Shown here piece by piece: positions 56,862 to 64,000 of a stretch of 64,000 nt of DNA (its first letter is position 1; every line of letters begins with the position of its first letter). The notes beneath the pieces are model-generated. The model saw nothing but the letters and a program-made list of their open reading frames with translations, did not search any database and was not told the DNA's origin. The stretch lies in assembly GCF_002846335.1 (NCBI RefSeq), contig NZ_PJMQ01000001.1, forward strand, positions 3,906,001 through 3,970,000, read 5' to 3'. The position numbers and the translations under genes were made by a program. The DNA is from Janthinobacterium sp. 61 (GTDB taxonomy: Bacteria; Pseudomonadota; Gammaproteobacteria; Burkholderiales; Burkholderiaceae_D).

Positions 56862-57884
56862 CTATTTGCTCATGGCCTTGTTCCACTGCGTCATCCAGTT
56901 GCTGCGCTGCTTGAGGATGGTTTCCGGCTTGACGAACTTCAGCGAGCTGATTTGATCGGCGCCATAAGTATTGAATTGCGCGGCCGCCACCGACAGGCGC
57001 ACGTCCTTGTTGACGGGCGAATCGACCAAGTTGGTCGCCAGCTGCGTCTGCACTTCCTTGGACAGCCAGAAATCCATCAGCTGATATGCCAGGTCCGCAT
57101 TCTTCGAGCCGGCAACGATGCCCATCACGTTCATGCCGGCCGCCTGGCCTTCGGCCGGGATGCTCCATTTCAGGGGCAGACCCGTCTTGAGCATTTGCGA
57201 CCAGGTGAAGCGCGCCACGGGCGCGGCCCAGATTTCATCCTGGGCGAACAGGGCGGCCAGCTGCGCGCTGTTCTTCGAGAACGTGACGACGTTGCCCTTC
57301 ATGCCGACGATCTTGGCAAAACCGGTCGCGTAGTCGTCCGTCTTGCCGCCCCAGGCCGCATCGGCCATGCGCAGCATCAAGGGGCCCTGCGTGGTGCTCA
57401 CGTCGGGGAAGGCCACGCGGCCCTTCAGTTCGGGGCGCCACAGGTCCTTCCAGGACGTCAGCGGGGCGATCTTGTCGCTGCGGTACACCAGGCCGACCGA
57501 ATACAGCGTGTAGCCGACGGCGTAGTTGCCGCCGATGGGGTTTTTCGCCACGTCATACAAGGCTTTGTAATTGCTCAGCTTGGAGTAATCCATGGGCTGG
57601 ATGACGCCCTTTTGCGCCGCTTCCAGCATGCCGGAATCGGACAGCAGTACCAGGTCGATCACCGGGTTCTTGCTGTGCACCACCAGCTTGGCGATGCGGT
57701 CTGCGTTATTCCCCGTTTCCACCTTGATATCGCAACCGCATTTGGCCTTGAACGGCTCGTACACATACTTCATGAACAAGGGTTGGGCAATCGGATAGGC
57801 CGAAATGACCAGCTCGCGTTTTTCCGCGTGGGCGGCGTTGGCCAGCAAGCCTAGGCTCAACGCCAACATGAGGTGCTTTTTCAA
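56862..57884 (-). CDS. ABC transporter periplasmic substrate-binding protein
   Basis: The product has 340 residues. The start is TTG at 57884 after AAGGAAG; this start is preferred because it supplies the basic n-region MKKH of a normal signal peptide, cleaved after ANAAHA (residue 20). The mature protein is a cluster D/F-type binding protein (LVISAYPIAQPLFMKYVYEPFKAKCGCDIKVETG), resembling iron, thiamine or polyamine binding proteins rather than the BmpA-type nucleoside receptors. With the nucleoside hydrolase downstream, a nucleoside or base ligand is proposed, without direct sequence proof. Confidence 0.9.
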   Translation of the reverse strand: MKKHLMLALSLGLLANAAHAEKRELVISAYPIAQPLFMKYVYEPFKAKCGCDIKVETGNNADRIAKLVVHSKNPVIDLVLLSDSGMLEAAQKGVIQPMDYSKLSNYKALYDVAKNPIGGNYAVGYTLYSVGLVYRSDKIAPLTSWKDLWRPELKGRVAFPDVSTTQGPLMLRMADAAWGGKTDDYATGFAKIVGMKGNVVTFSKNSAQLAALFAQDEIWAAPVARFTWSQMLKTGLPLKWSIPAEGQAAGMNVMGIVAGSKNADLAYQLMDFWLSKEVQTQLATNLVDSPVNKDVRLSVAAAQFNTYGADQISSLKFVKPETILKQRSNWMTQWNKAMSK

Positions 57885-57941
57885 GATGCTTCCTTTCAGG
57901 GGACGGCGCTGCGGGACAGCGCCTGTAAAGATGAATCAGAC

Positions 57942-59057
57942 TCAGAAATAATGTCGCATGCCGACGATCAGGACACTTTGCGTCTTGCCGCCGGAGGCGC
58001 CGAAGCCGAACACGCGGGCGAACGTCGCATCGCCGGCCGCTTTCTGATAGCTCCAGGTGACGGCGACGTCGGTGCGCTTGGACAGGAAGTAATCGGCCTG
58101 GAAGTTGACCTGATGCCATTTCGGCGTCTTGTTGATCACGTCGTATTTACCGGTGGTATAGAAATACGACGCGCCCAGGTTCAGCGCTTCGGTCAGCTTG
58201 TGGTTCACGTTCAGATCCACGTTTTGCAGGGTCAGATTGCTTTGATCCAGGTAGTGGTAGCGCACGTTGGTGTACAGTGCGCCAAACTTGGTCCTGCCCA
58301 CATTATAAAAGCCTCCCGTGCCGGCGATGGCCTGGCTGTCCACGCCGGCGCCCTTGACGGCGCTCTTGTTGAAGATCAACAGGGAACTGCCATAGTCGTT
58401 GCCGATGGCGCCATTCGGCGCATCCGGGCTGTTCGGGTGGTCCATCTTGGTATAGGCGACGGCCCAGCTGAAGGCATCGACTTTGTAGCCGGCACCCATG
58501 CTGTAGACGCGGTTGCGGTTGGAGTCAGCCGGATTTTCGCTGAAACCGTACAAGCCCGTGAACGAGAGGTTGCTGATGTTCGGGCTGACATACTTGACGG
58601 CGTTTTGCACGCGCAGGTTGTTGTAGCCATTGTCGTTGTCGCCGATGTGCACGCCGTTACTGGCGATGACCACCGGGCCCAGCAAGTCCTTGACGGCTTC
58701 GTACTGGCGGCCCAGGGTCAGGGTGCCCTTGTCATTGCTCGACAGGCCCACATACGACTGGCGGCCGAACAAACGGCCGCTTTGCGCAGCCGTGCCCGTC
58801 ATGACGTTAAAACCGTTTTCCAGCACGAAGATAGCCTTCGTGCCGTCGCCCAGGTCTTCCTGGCCGCGGAAACCGATGCGCGGATTCTGATTCGTGCCGC
58901 TCAGCGCATGCGTGCGGCTGCCGTTACCCTCGTCCGACACATAGCCGATACCGGCCGACAGCAAACCATACACTTGCACGCTGCTTTGCGCCTGCGCTGC
59001 GCCCTGCGCAGCCAGCAAGCCGCCCACCACCATCGTTCCAGTCATCCATTTGTTCAT
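57942..59057 (-). CDS. Outer-membrane porin (betaproteobacterial Gram-negative porin family)
   Basis: The product has 371 residues. The start is the ATG at 59057 behind AGGG; a GTG at 59066 is an alternative. The signal peptide is cut after GAAQA (residue 23), leaving QSSVQVYGLLSAGIGYVSD, the usual first strand. It shows porin features: alternating beta strands, the RIGFRGQEDLGDGTKAIFVLE segment, GRQSYVGLSS, and the terminal phenylalanine in VGMRHYF that the Bam machine recognises. It is first in the cluster with the ABC importer, so it probably admits the same substrate through the outer membrane. Confidence 0.94.
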   Translation of the reverse strand: MNKWMTGTMVVGGLLAAQGAAQAQSSVQVYGLLSAGIGYVSDEGNGSRTHALSGTNQNPRIGFRGQEDLGDGTKAIFVLENGFNVMTGTAAQSGRLFGRQSYVGLSSNDKGTLTLGRQYEAVKDLLGPVVIASNGVHIGDNDNGYNNLRVQNAVKYVSPNISNLSFTGLYGFSENPADSNRNRVYSMGAGYKVDAFSWAVAYTKMDHPNSPDAPNGAIGNDYGSSLLIFNKSAVKGAGVDSQAIAGTGGFYNVGRTKFGALYTNVRYHYLDQSNLTLQNVDLNVNHKLTEALNLGASYFYTTGKYDVINKTPKWHQVNFQADYFLSKRTDVAVTWSYQKAAGDATFARVFGFGASGGKTQSVLIVGMRHYF

Positions 59058-59285
59058 CGCCGCCACCCTAAAAAAGAATAAACCCTGAGTTTTTTTCGAA
59101 TTATTTTATTGATGCGCCCCTTGCCTGGCGCGTCGCAGCGAGTGCCGGCGCCGCATTCCAGGCTCTTCTCCTGAATATTGTTGCTTTCAAGACAAGTAAG
59201 GACCAGTCCAGAATATGGTAAATTGCGGGATAAGAAAATTTGTTTATTTTTATAAATCCATTACTTTTTCTAATAAGCAAAGCCC

Positions 59286-60203
59286 ATGCATGAACTGAGC
59301 AAGAAGATTTCCTTACGACATTTGCAAGCGTTTTCCACCTTAGCCCGGGTAAACAGCTTCAGCAAGGCCGCACAAGAATTGTGCGTGACCCAGCCGGCCC
59401 TCAGCGCGTCGATCAAGCTGCTGGAAAATCAACTGGGAAAAAAGTTGTTTAACCGCACAACCCACCAGCTGGAATTGACACGCGAAGGCAAGCTGGCGCT
59501 CGATTACGCCACGCATTTATTGAATACGGCGAGCAACACTTTTGCCGATATCCAGCGCGCCATCGGCAGCGGCCGGCACCGCATCCGCATCGGCGCGATT
59601 CCGTCGGCCATGGCGATGACGGCCGTAGTGGTGGCGCGCTACAGCGAGCAACATGGCGATGAAGTGGAAATCGTCCTGTCGGACATGCCCAATGACGGCT
59701 TGCTGCATGCGCTGCATTCGGGCCAGCTGGACTTTTGCGTGGGCATCGAGGTGCCCGGTTCCGTCTCGCTGGAAAGCGTGGGCCTGTTCGAAGACGAGCT
59801 GGTGCTGGTGACGGCGGGACGCCATGCGCTGGCGCCGCTCAAGGAAGTACGCTGGGAGCAGCTGGCCGGGCAGGAAATCGTCGTCTTTACCAAAGGCAGC
59901 ATCTGGGAGTTCGCCTCGAGCGCGCTGCGCCAGCATGGCTTGAGCCCGTCGAGCCTGTATCAGATGATACACAGCGAGTCGCTGTATGGCGTGGTGCGCG
60001 CCGGCATCGCCGTGGGCATCATGCCCAGCCTGTACACGACTTTCCTCAACGACGAGGATCTGCATGTGGCGCCGCTGCGCCAGCCCACCTGCAAGCGCAA
60101 GATCGCCTTGATGCGGCGCAATGAAATCAGCCGCAACCACCATGTGGACGACTGTTTTTCAGCGCTGCGCAAAGATTTACAACAGGTCGACCAGTGGTTT
60201 TGA
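59286..60203 (+). CDS. LysR-family transcriptional regulator
   Basis: The product has 305 residues and starts at 59286. The N-terminal winged helix-turn-helix (about 8-68) has LQAFSTLARVNSFSKAAQELCVTQPALSASIKLLENQLGKKLF-type sequence. The effector-binding domain (about 95-290) has two alpha/beta lobes (IRIGAIPSAMAM, VGIEVPGS, GIAVGIMPS). It is divergent from the porin/ABC/nucleoside operon across 228 AT-rich bp, so it probably controls that operon. No clear T-N11-A dyad stands out in the spacer. The inducer is unknown. Confidence 0.88.
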   Translation: MHELSKKISLRHLQAFSTLARVNSFSKAAQELCVTQPALSASIKLLENQLGKKLFNRTTHQLELTREGKLALDYATHLLNTASNTFADIQRAIGSGRHRIRIGAIPSAMAMTAVVVARYSEQHGDEVEIVLSDMPNDGLLHALHSGQLDFCVGIEVPGSVSLESVGLFEDELVLVTAGRHALAPLKEVRWEQLAGQEIVVFTKGSIWEFASSALRQHGLSPSSLYQMIHSESLYGVVRAGIAVGIMPSLYTTFLNDEDLHVAPLRQPTCKRKIALMRRNEISRNHHVDDCFSALRKDLQQVDQWF

Positions 60204-60289
60204 TTGTCACTGCCGGCGTCAGCCCCCAGCTCACGTCGACGCCTGCTCCGACGCTAATGGTGGAGAGGGTCTGACCCCGGCCGTTGAGA

Positions 60290-61069
60290 TTACTGCGGTA
60301 CCTTGAGCAAATTGGCCAGCGCCACGTATTGCTCCAGGCCCACGGTTTCCGGACGCTTGGTCGGGTCGATGCCGGCTGCCTTGATCTGCTCTTCCGTAAA
60401 CATGCCGGCCAGGCAGTTGCGGATCACCTTGCGGCGCTGCGAGAAGGCCTTCATGACCACCGCTTCCAGGGTGGCCTGGTCGCAGGCCATGCGCTCGGCC
60501 ACGGGGATCATGCGCACGATGGCCGATTCCACTTTCGGCGGCGGATCGAAGGCCGTCGGCGGCACGATGAACATCAAGGTCATGTCATAGCGCCATTGCA
60601 GCATCACGGACAGGCGGCCATACGCCTTGCTGCCCGGCTCGGCCACCATGCGTTCGACGACCTCCTTTTGCAGCATGAAATGCTGGTCTTTCACCAGCGG
60701 CGCGAAGTCCGCCAGGTGGAACAGCAGGGGGCTGGAAATGTTGTACGGCAAGTTGCCCACGATGCGCAACTTTTCGCCGGCCGGCACGGGGATTTGCGCA
60801 AAATCGAATTTCAGCGCGTCGCCCGAGTGGATCGTCAGCTTGGCCGGATTGAAGGTTTTTTCCAGGCGCACGATCAGGTCGCGGTCCAGTTCCACCACAT
60901 GCATCTGCTTCAGGTGACGCAACAATTGCTCCGTCATGGCGCCCAGGCCAGGGCCAATCTCGACCATGGCATCGTCCGCCTGCGGCGCGATGGCGGCCGT
61001 GATGTCGTCGAGGACGAAGCGGTCATGCAGGAAGTTCTGGCCAAAGCGTTTGCGGGCAACGTGTTTCAT
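60290..61069 (-). CDS. rsmA: 16S rRNA (adenine1518/1519-N6)-dimethyltransferase
   Basis: RsmA (KsgA) dimethylates two adenines near the 3' end of 16S rRNA during 30S maturation. The product has 259 residues. It begins [12 protein letters not shown], the family hallmark, followed by AdoMet loop [11 protein letters not shown] near residue 40 and the catalytic [11 protein letters not shown] at 107-117. The C-terminal helical domain ends [31 protein letters not shown]. The order surA-pdxA-rsmA is conserved in proteobacteria. It lies 51 bp after pdxA. Confidence 0.97.
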   Translation of the reverse strand: MKHVARKRFGQNFLHDRFVLDDITAAIAPQADDAMVEIGPGLGAMTEQLLRHLKQMHVVELDRDLIVRLEKTFNPAKLTIHSGDALKFDFAQIPVPAGEKLRIVGNLPYNISSPLLFHLADFAPLVKDQHFMLQKEVVERMVAEPGSKAYGRLSVMLQWRYDMTLMFIVPPTAFDPPPKVESAIVRMIPVAERMACDQATLEAVVMKAFSQRRKVIRNCLAGMFTEEQIKAAGIDPTKRPETVGLEQYVALANLLKVPQ

Positions 61070-61120
61070 ATTCTGTTTTTCTATTCTAAAGGCGGTGTAG
61101 CGGGGTAAAACCGGTGGGTA

Positions 61121-62170
61121 TCAGGCGCGGGTGCTGGCGCGCAGCATGTCGAGCGCCGTTTGCAGGGCCTGCTCCATGCTGTGGCAATCGGCCAGCCCCA
61201 ACCCTTGCGCGGCCAGATCCAGCGCCGTGCCATGGTCGACCGAGGTGCGGATCAGTGGCAAGCCCAGTGTGATATTGATGCCGCGCCCGAAGGTCGCGTA
61301 TTTCAGCACGGGCAAGCCCTGGTCGTGGTACATGGCCAGCACGCAGTCTGCGTCGGCCAGATATTTGTGCTGGAACAAGGTGTCGGCCGGAAACGGCCCG
61401 CGCGCATCAATGCCGCGCGCTTGCGCCGCAGCGATCGCCGGGGTGATGACATCGATTTCCTCGCGCCCCAGGTAACCGCCCTCGCCCGCGTGCGGGTTCA
61501 GGCCAGTCACCAGGATGCGCGGCGCGGCGATGCCGAATTTCTGTTGCAGGTCTGCCTGGAGGATATCCAAGGTGACGGCCAGGCTGTCCATGGTAATGGC
61601 AGCGGACACGTCCTTCAAGGGCAGATGGGTGGTGGCCAGCGCCACGCGCAGGGTCGGTTCGCCGTGCCCCGGTTCGCCGGCCAGCATCATCACCACCTGC
61701 GGCGTACCGGTTTTTTCTGCCAGGTACTCCGTATGGCCGGAAAAGGCCACGCCGGCGTCGTTGATCGTGCTCTTTTGCAAGGGCGCAGTGACCATGGCGC
61801 CAAACCAGCCGGCCTGGACACCTTCCACGGCCGCGTCCAGGGTAGCGAGCACGGAACGCCCATTTTCCTTGTCCAGCACGCCAGGGATGACATTGTTAAC
61901 AGTGGGAATATCGATCACGGCCAGGCGACCGGGTCCGAACTGGGGCAGGCCGTTGTTGCGCACGGCTTGCAGCGACAGCGCCGCCAGGCGAATCTCCGGG
62001 TCGATCAGGCTGGCCGTCAGCGCCAGGAAGGCGGCGTCGCCCAGCAAGATACAGTTGACTTCATGCCGCATGGCCCAGGCGGCGCGGATCGAAATTTCCG
62101 GACCGACGCCGGCCGGTTCGCCACAGGTAATGGCGATGGCCGGGCGGCGTGCAAGGGGCAAGTTACTCAT
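61121..62170 (-). CDS. pdxA: 4-hydroxythreonine-4-phosphate dehydrogenase
   Basis: PdxA performs an NAD-dependent oxidation in pyridoxal 5'-phosphate synthesis (DXP-dependent route). The product has 349 residues. The start at 62170 gives [26 protein letters not shown], the characteristic N-terminus with its TxGEPAGIGPE motif. Metal-binding histidines are in [25 protein letters not shown] and [12 protein letters not shown]. It follows surA by 19 bp. Confidence 0.97.
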   Translation of the reverse strand: MSNLPLARRPAIAITCGEPAGVGPEISIRAAWAMRHEVNCILLGDAAFLALTASLIDPEIRLAALSLQAVRNNGLPQFGPGRLAVIDIPTVNNVIPGVLDKENGRSVLATLDAAVEGVQAGWFGAMVTAPLQKSTINDAGVAFSGHTEYLAEKTGTPQVVMMLAGEPGHGEPTLRVALATTHLPLKDVSAAITMDSLAVTLDILQADLQQKFGIAAPRILVTGLNPHAGEGGYLGREEIDVITPAIAAAQARGIDARGPFPADTLFQHKYLADADCVLAMYHDQGLPVLKYATFGRGINITLGLPLIRTSVDHGTALDLAAQGLGLADCHSMEQALQTALDMLRASTRA

Positions 62171-62189
62171 GCGCAAATAGTCGGCAGCA

Positions 62190-63617
62190 TTACTGGTCTT
62201 CCGCGCGGAATTCAACGTAGGCGCGGTCGCGCACTTCACGCGCCCAGTTTTCCGTCGCCTCTTCCAGTTTGCGTTCGCGCAAGGCGTTGCGCGCTGCGCT
62301 GCGCTGCTTCTCTTTCGAGACGTCGTCGCTCTTGCGTTCCAGCACTTCGATCAGGTGGAAGCCAAAGCTCGATTCGATCGGCTGGCTCACTTCGCCCGGT
62401 TTCAGCGCATTCATCGCCGTTTCGAATTCCGGCACGGTGTCGCCTGGATACAGCCAACCCAGGTCGCCGCCCTTGGCCGCCGAACCGTCGTTCGAGAACA
62501 AACGGGCCAGGTCTTCGAACTTGGCAGCCTTGTTATCAAGACGCTCTTTCAATTCCAACAATTTGCGCTTTGCTTCGGCAGCCGACAAGGTCGGCGTAAT
62601 TTTCAGCAAAATGTGGCGGGCATGCGTCTGCTGTACGGCAGCGACGGCTTGCGCTTCGGCTGCGCTGCGACGGTCCACCAGCTTCAGGATGTGGAAACCT
62701 GTGTTGCTCTTGATGATAGGCGTGATCTGGCCAGGTTTCAATTTCACCAATTGTTCCGTGAACAGAGGTGGCAAGCGGTCGCTATGGCGCCAGCCAATAT
62801 CGCCGCCACTCAGCGCATCGCTGGCGTCGGAATAGGTGGCGGCCATCTTGGCAAAATCGGCGCCCGTGCGCAACTGTCGGCTGACTTCTTCGGCGCGCGC
62901 GCGGCGCGCGGCGATCTGTTCCGGGCTGGAGTTTTCCGGAATACGCACGAGAATCTGCGCCAGATTCAACTCGACCTGTTCGCTGGCCGCCGCTTTTTCC
63001 GCTTCCAGGAAGTTATCCACTTCGGAATCGGAAATCTGGATCTTGGCGTCGACTTCATGCTCGCGCAAGCGCTGCATGATGATTTCATCGCGGATTTCCT
63101 CGCGGAAGGTCGCAAACGGCGTGCCTTCTTTTTCCATCTGGTTGCGCAACTCTTGCACCGTCATTTTTTGCTGTTCAGCAATACGGCCAATCGCGCGGTC
63201 CAGGGTCAGGTCATCCACGCGCACGCCCATTTCCTTGGCCAGCTGCATTTGTGCGCGTTCAACGATCATGCGCTCCAGCAATTGACGACGCAGGTCGGCG
63301 GGATCGGGCAAAGGCACGTTCTGCGCCTTCATGCGCTGCTCCACGCTCTTGATACGGGCTTTCACTTCATTGCGCGTGATGACGTCGTCATTGACGACGA
63401 CGGCGATAGAATCGATGGTCTGGCCGCTGCTTGAGGCCGGTGGCGTGAAGCCCTTGACCGGTGCAACTGCCGCGGCAGCGGGCTTGGCCGCAGGCGCTGG
63501 CGCAGCCTGTTGCGCCCAGACACTACTGGCCGTGGCGCCGGAAATGGCGCACAACAAAACCGTTGCAATTTTGAGTTGGTGCATACTGGCATTACGCATA
63601 ATGTGTAGAGCGCTCAT
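62190..63617 (-). CDS. surA: Periplasmic chaperone and peptidyl-prolyl isomerase SurA
   Basis: SurA escorts unfolded outer-membrane proteins to the Bam complex. The product has 475 residues from 63617; the ATG at 63584 would give a more normal signal peptide ([24 protein letters not shown], cut before QQ) and may be the real start. An Ala/Pro-rich linker follows. The N-terminal chaperone domain begins [18 protein letters not shown], and two parvulin domains occupy about 225-320 and 330-430 (GGDIGWR and [16 protein letters not shown]). It is placed between lptD and pdxA as usual. Confidence 0.96.
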   Translation of the reverse strand: MSALHIMRNASMHQLKIATVLLCAISGATASSVWAQQAAPAPAAKPAAAAVAPVKGFTPPASSSGQTIDSIAVVVNDDVITRNEVKARIKSVEQRMKAQNVPLPDPADLRRQLLERMIVERAQMQLAKEMGVRVDDLTLDRAIGRIAEQQKMTVQELRNQMEKEGTPFATFREEIRDEIIMQRLREHEVDAKIQISDSEVDNFLEAEKAAASEQVELNLAQILVRIPENSSPEQIAARRARAEEVSRQLRTGADFAKMAATYSDASDALSGGDIGWRHSDRLPPLFTEQLVKLKPGQITPIIKSNTGFHILKLVDRRSAAEAQAVAAVQQTHARHILLKITPTLSAAEAKRKLLELKERLDNKAAKFEDLARLFSNDGSAAKGGDLGWLYPGDTVPEFETAMNALKPGEVSQPIESSFGFHLIEVLERKSDDVSKEKQRSAARNALRERKLEEATENWAREVRDRAYVEFRAEDQ

Positions 63618-63687
63618 GAGTTCGGGTGAATAAAAAAACCGGTTTGTGCCAGCGCCGGGAACACCGGCGGCGGCAACGGTGCCTATC

Positions 63688-64000
63688 TTAACGGAGTGGC
63701 TGGCTCAGTGCCTGGTAGCCAGGGATGGTTTTGGTAAATGTTTCCAGCCCATTCGCGCCCAGACCCAATCCATTCGACAGCCCAGTCAGTTCCAGCTGGA
63801 AGAAGATCGGCGTCGATGCCTTGTTGGCCGAGGTCACGAAACGCTGCGCCCCCATGCGGAACACCCAGCAGTCGCCCTTGTATTCCAGGCCGACCAGGCT
63901 TTCCAGCATGCGCCGGTCCAGCAGGGAGTAACTGATGCGTCCCACGCCATACAAGCGGTCCGTCAACGGCCATTGCGTCGACACTTCCGCATTGCGTATG
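63688..64000 (-). CDS. lptD: LPS-assembly protein LptD, C-terminal fragment (cut by window edge)
   Basis: The last 103 codons of the gene are visible, ending at 63688. The segment is a run of amphipathic beta strands (YGVGRISYSLLDRRMLESLVGLEY, CWVFRMGAQRFV, FFQLELTGLSNGLGLG), matching the final strands of the LptD barrel, including GLSNGLGLG-type sequence before the C-terminus. The Cys in GDCWVFRMG is positioned like the C-terminal disulphide cysteine of LptD. The position directly upstream of surA supports the call. The 5' part lies beyond the window. Confidence 0.9.
   Translation of the reverse strand, partial: IRNAEVSTQWPLTDRLYGVGRISYSLLDRRMLESLVGLEYKGDCWVFRMGAQRFVTSANKASTPIFFQLELTGLSNGLGLGANGLETFTKTIPGYQALSQPLR

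Noticed and set aside
59058..59285. LysR-type operator in the porin/LysR intergenic region
   Set aside because: The region is AT-rich with many T-N11-A occurrences but no convincing dyad, so no site is claimed.

Overview
The window is GC-rich chromosomal DNA from a betaproteobacterium. Gene content and order (lptD-surA-pdxA-rsmA, fur/bamE-dapB, leuS-lptE-holA-proA, a complete valine-catabolism operon) point to Burkholderiales, most likely Oxalobacteraceae (Janthinobacterium/Massilia/Duganella type). This placement is inferred from gene order and protein character, not from a search. Both ends cut genes: a TetR regulator on the left and lptD on the right.

Layout. 0-5 kb: TetR regulator, GIN-fold lipoprotein, Cys-cluster protein, small membrane protein, DeoR regulator with an MFS transporter, uppP. 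5-12 kb: recQ, a HypT-like LysR regulator, glutamate dehydrogenase, galE, trmB. 12.3-15.3 kb: an apparent small island inserted at the 3' end of a tRNA-Gly(CCC) gene. It is flanked by a 47-bp duplication of the tRNA 3' half and carries one exported ankyrin-like protein. 15.4-18.4 kb: remnant of a WbaP-type sugar transferase followed by rmlB-rmlA-rmlC (no rmlD), so this looks like the edge of an eroded polysaccharide locus. 18.4-24.4 kb: a tight signalling operon encoding an HDOD-GAF-histidine kinase, a REC-PAS-GGDEF-EAL response regulator and a 13-repeat Sel1 protein.

24.5-34 kb holds housekeeping genes: Bcr/CflA efflux, RNA methyltransferase, isomerase, hemJ, proA, holA, lptE, leuS. 34-39 kb: AraC regulator, VOC protein, then a glutarate module (LysR gcdR divergent from gcdH and a glutarate CoA-transferase). 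38.8-43.3 kb: barstar-like gene, dapB, bamE, fur, hrcA, HAD phosphatase. 43.5-44.8 kb: two paralogous lipoproteins. 44.9-52.1 kb: the valine/isobutyrate operon mmsA-acad-ech-hibch-mmsB, divergent from an XRE-type short-chain acyl regulator. 52.1-60.2 kb: a nucleoside-salvage-like cluster (deaminase, nucleoside hydrolase, Pot-like ABC importer, porin, divergent LysR). 60.3-64 kb: rsmA, pdxA, surA, lptD.

Beyond the genes there are several unexplained DNA structures. These are a 70-bp dispersed element present twice with apparent stem covariation, a 90-bp double-hairpin element with perfect 15-bp terminal repeats, a 104-bp nested hairpin in front of gdhA, and several precise dyads in divergent promoter regions (gcdR/gcdH, mmsA/XRE regulator, bamE/fur, rmlB leader). 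No CRISPR array, intact insertion sequence, rRNA or replication origin was seen. I do not see a wholly new defence or metabolic system; the island, the signalling operon and the repeats are the best candidates for follow-up.
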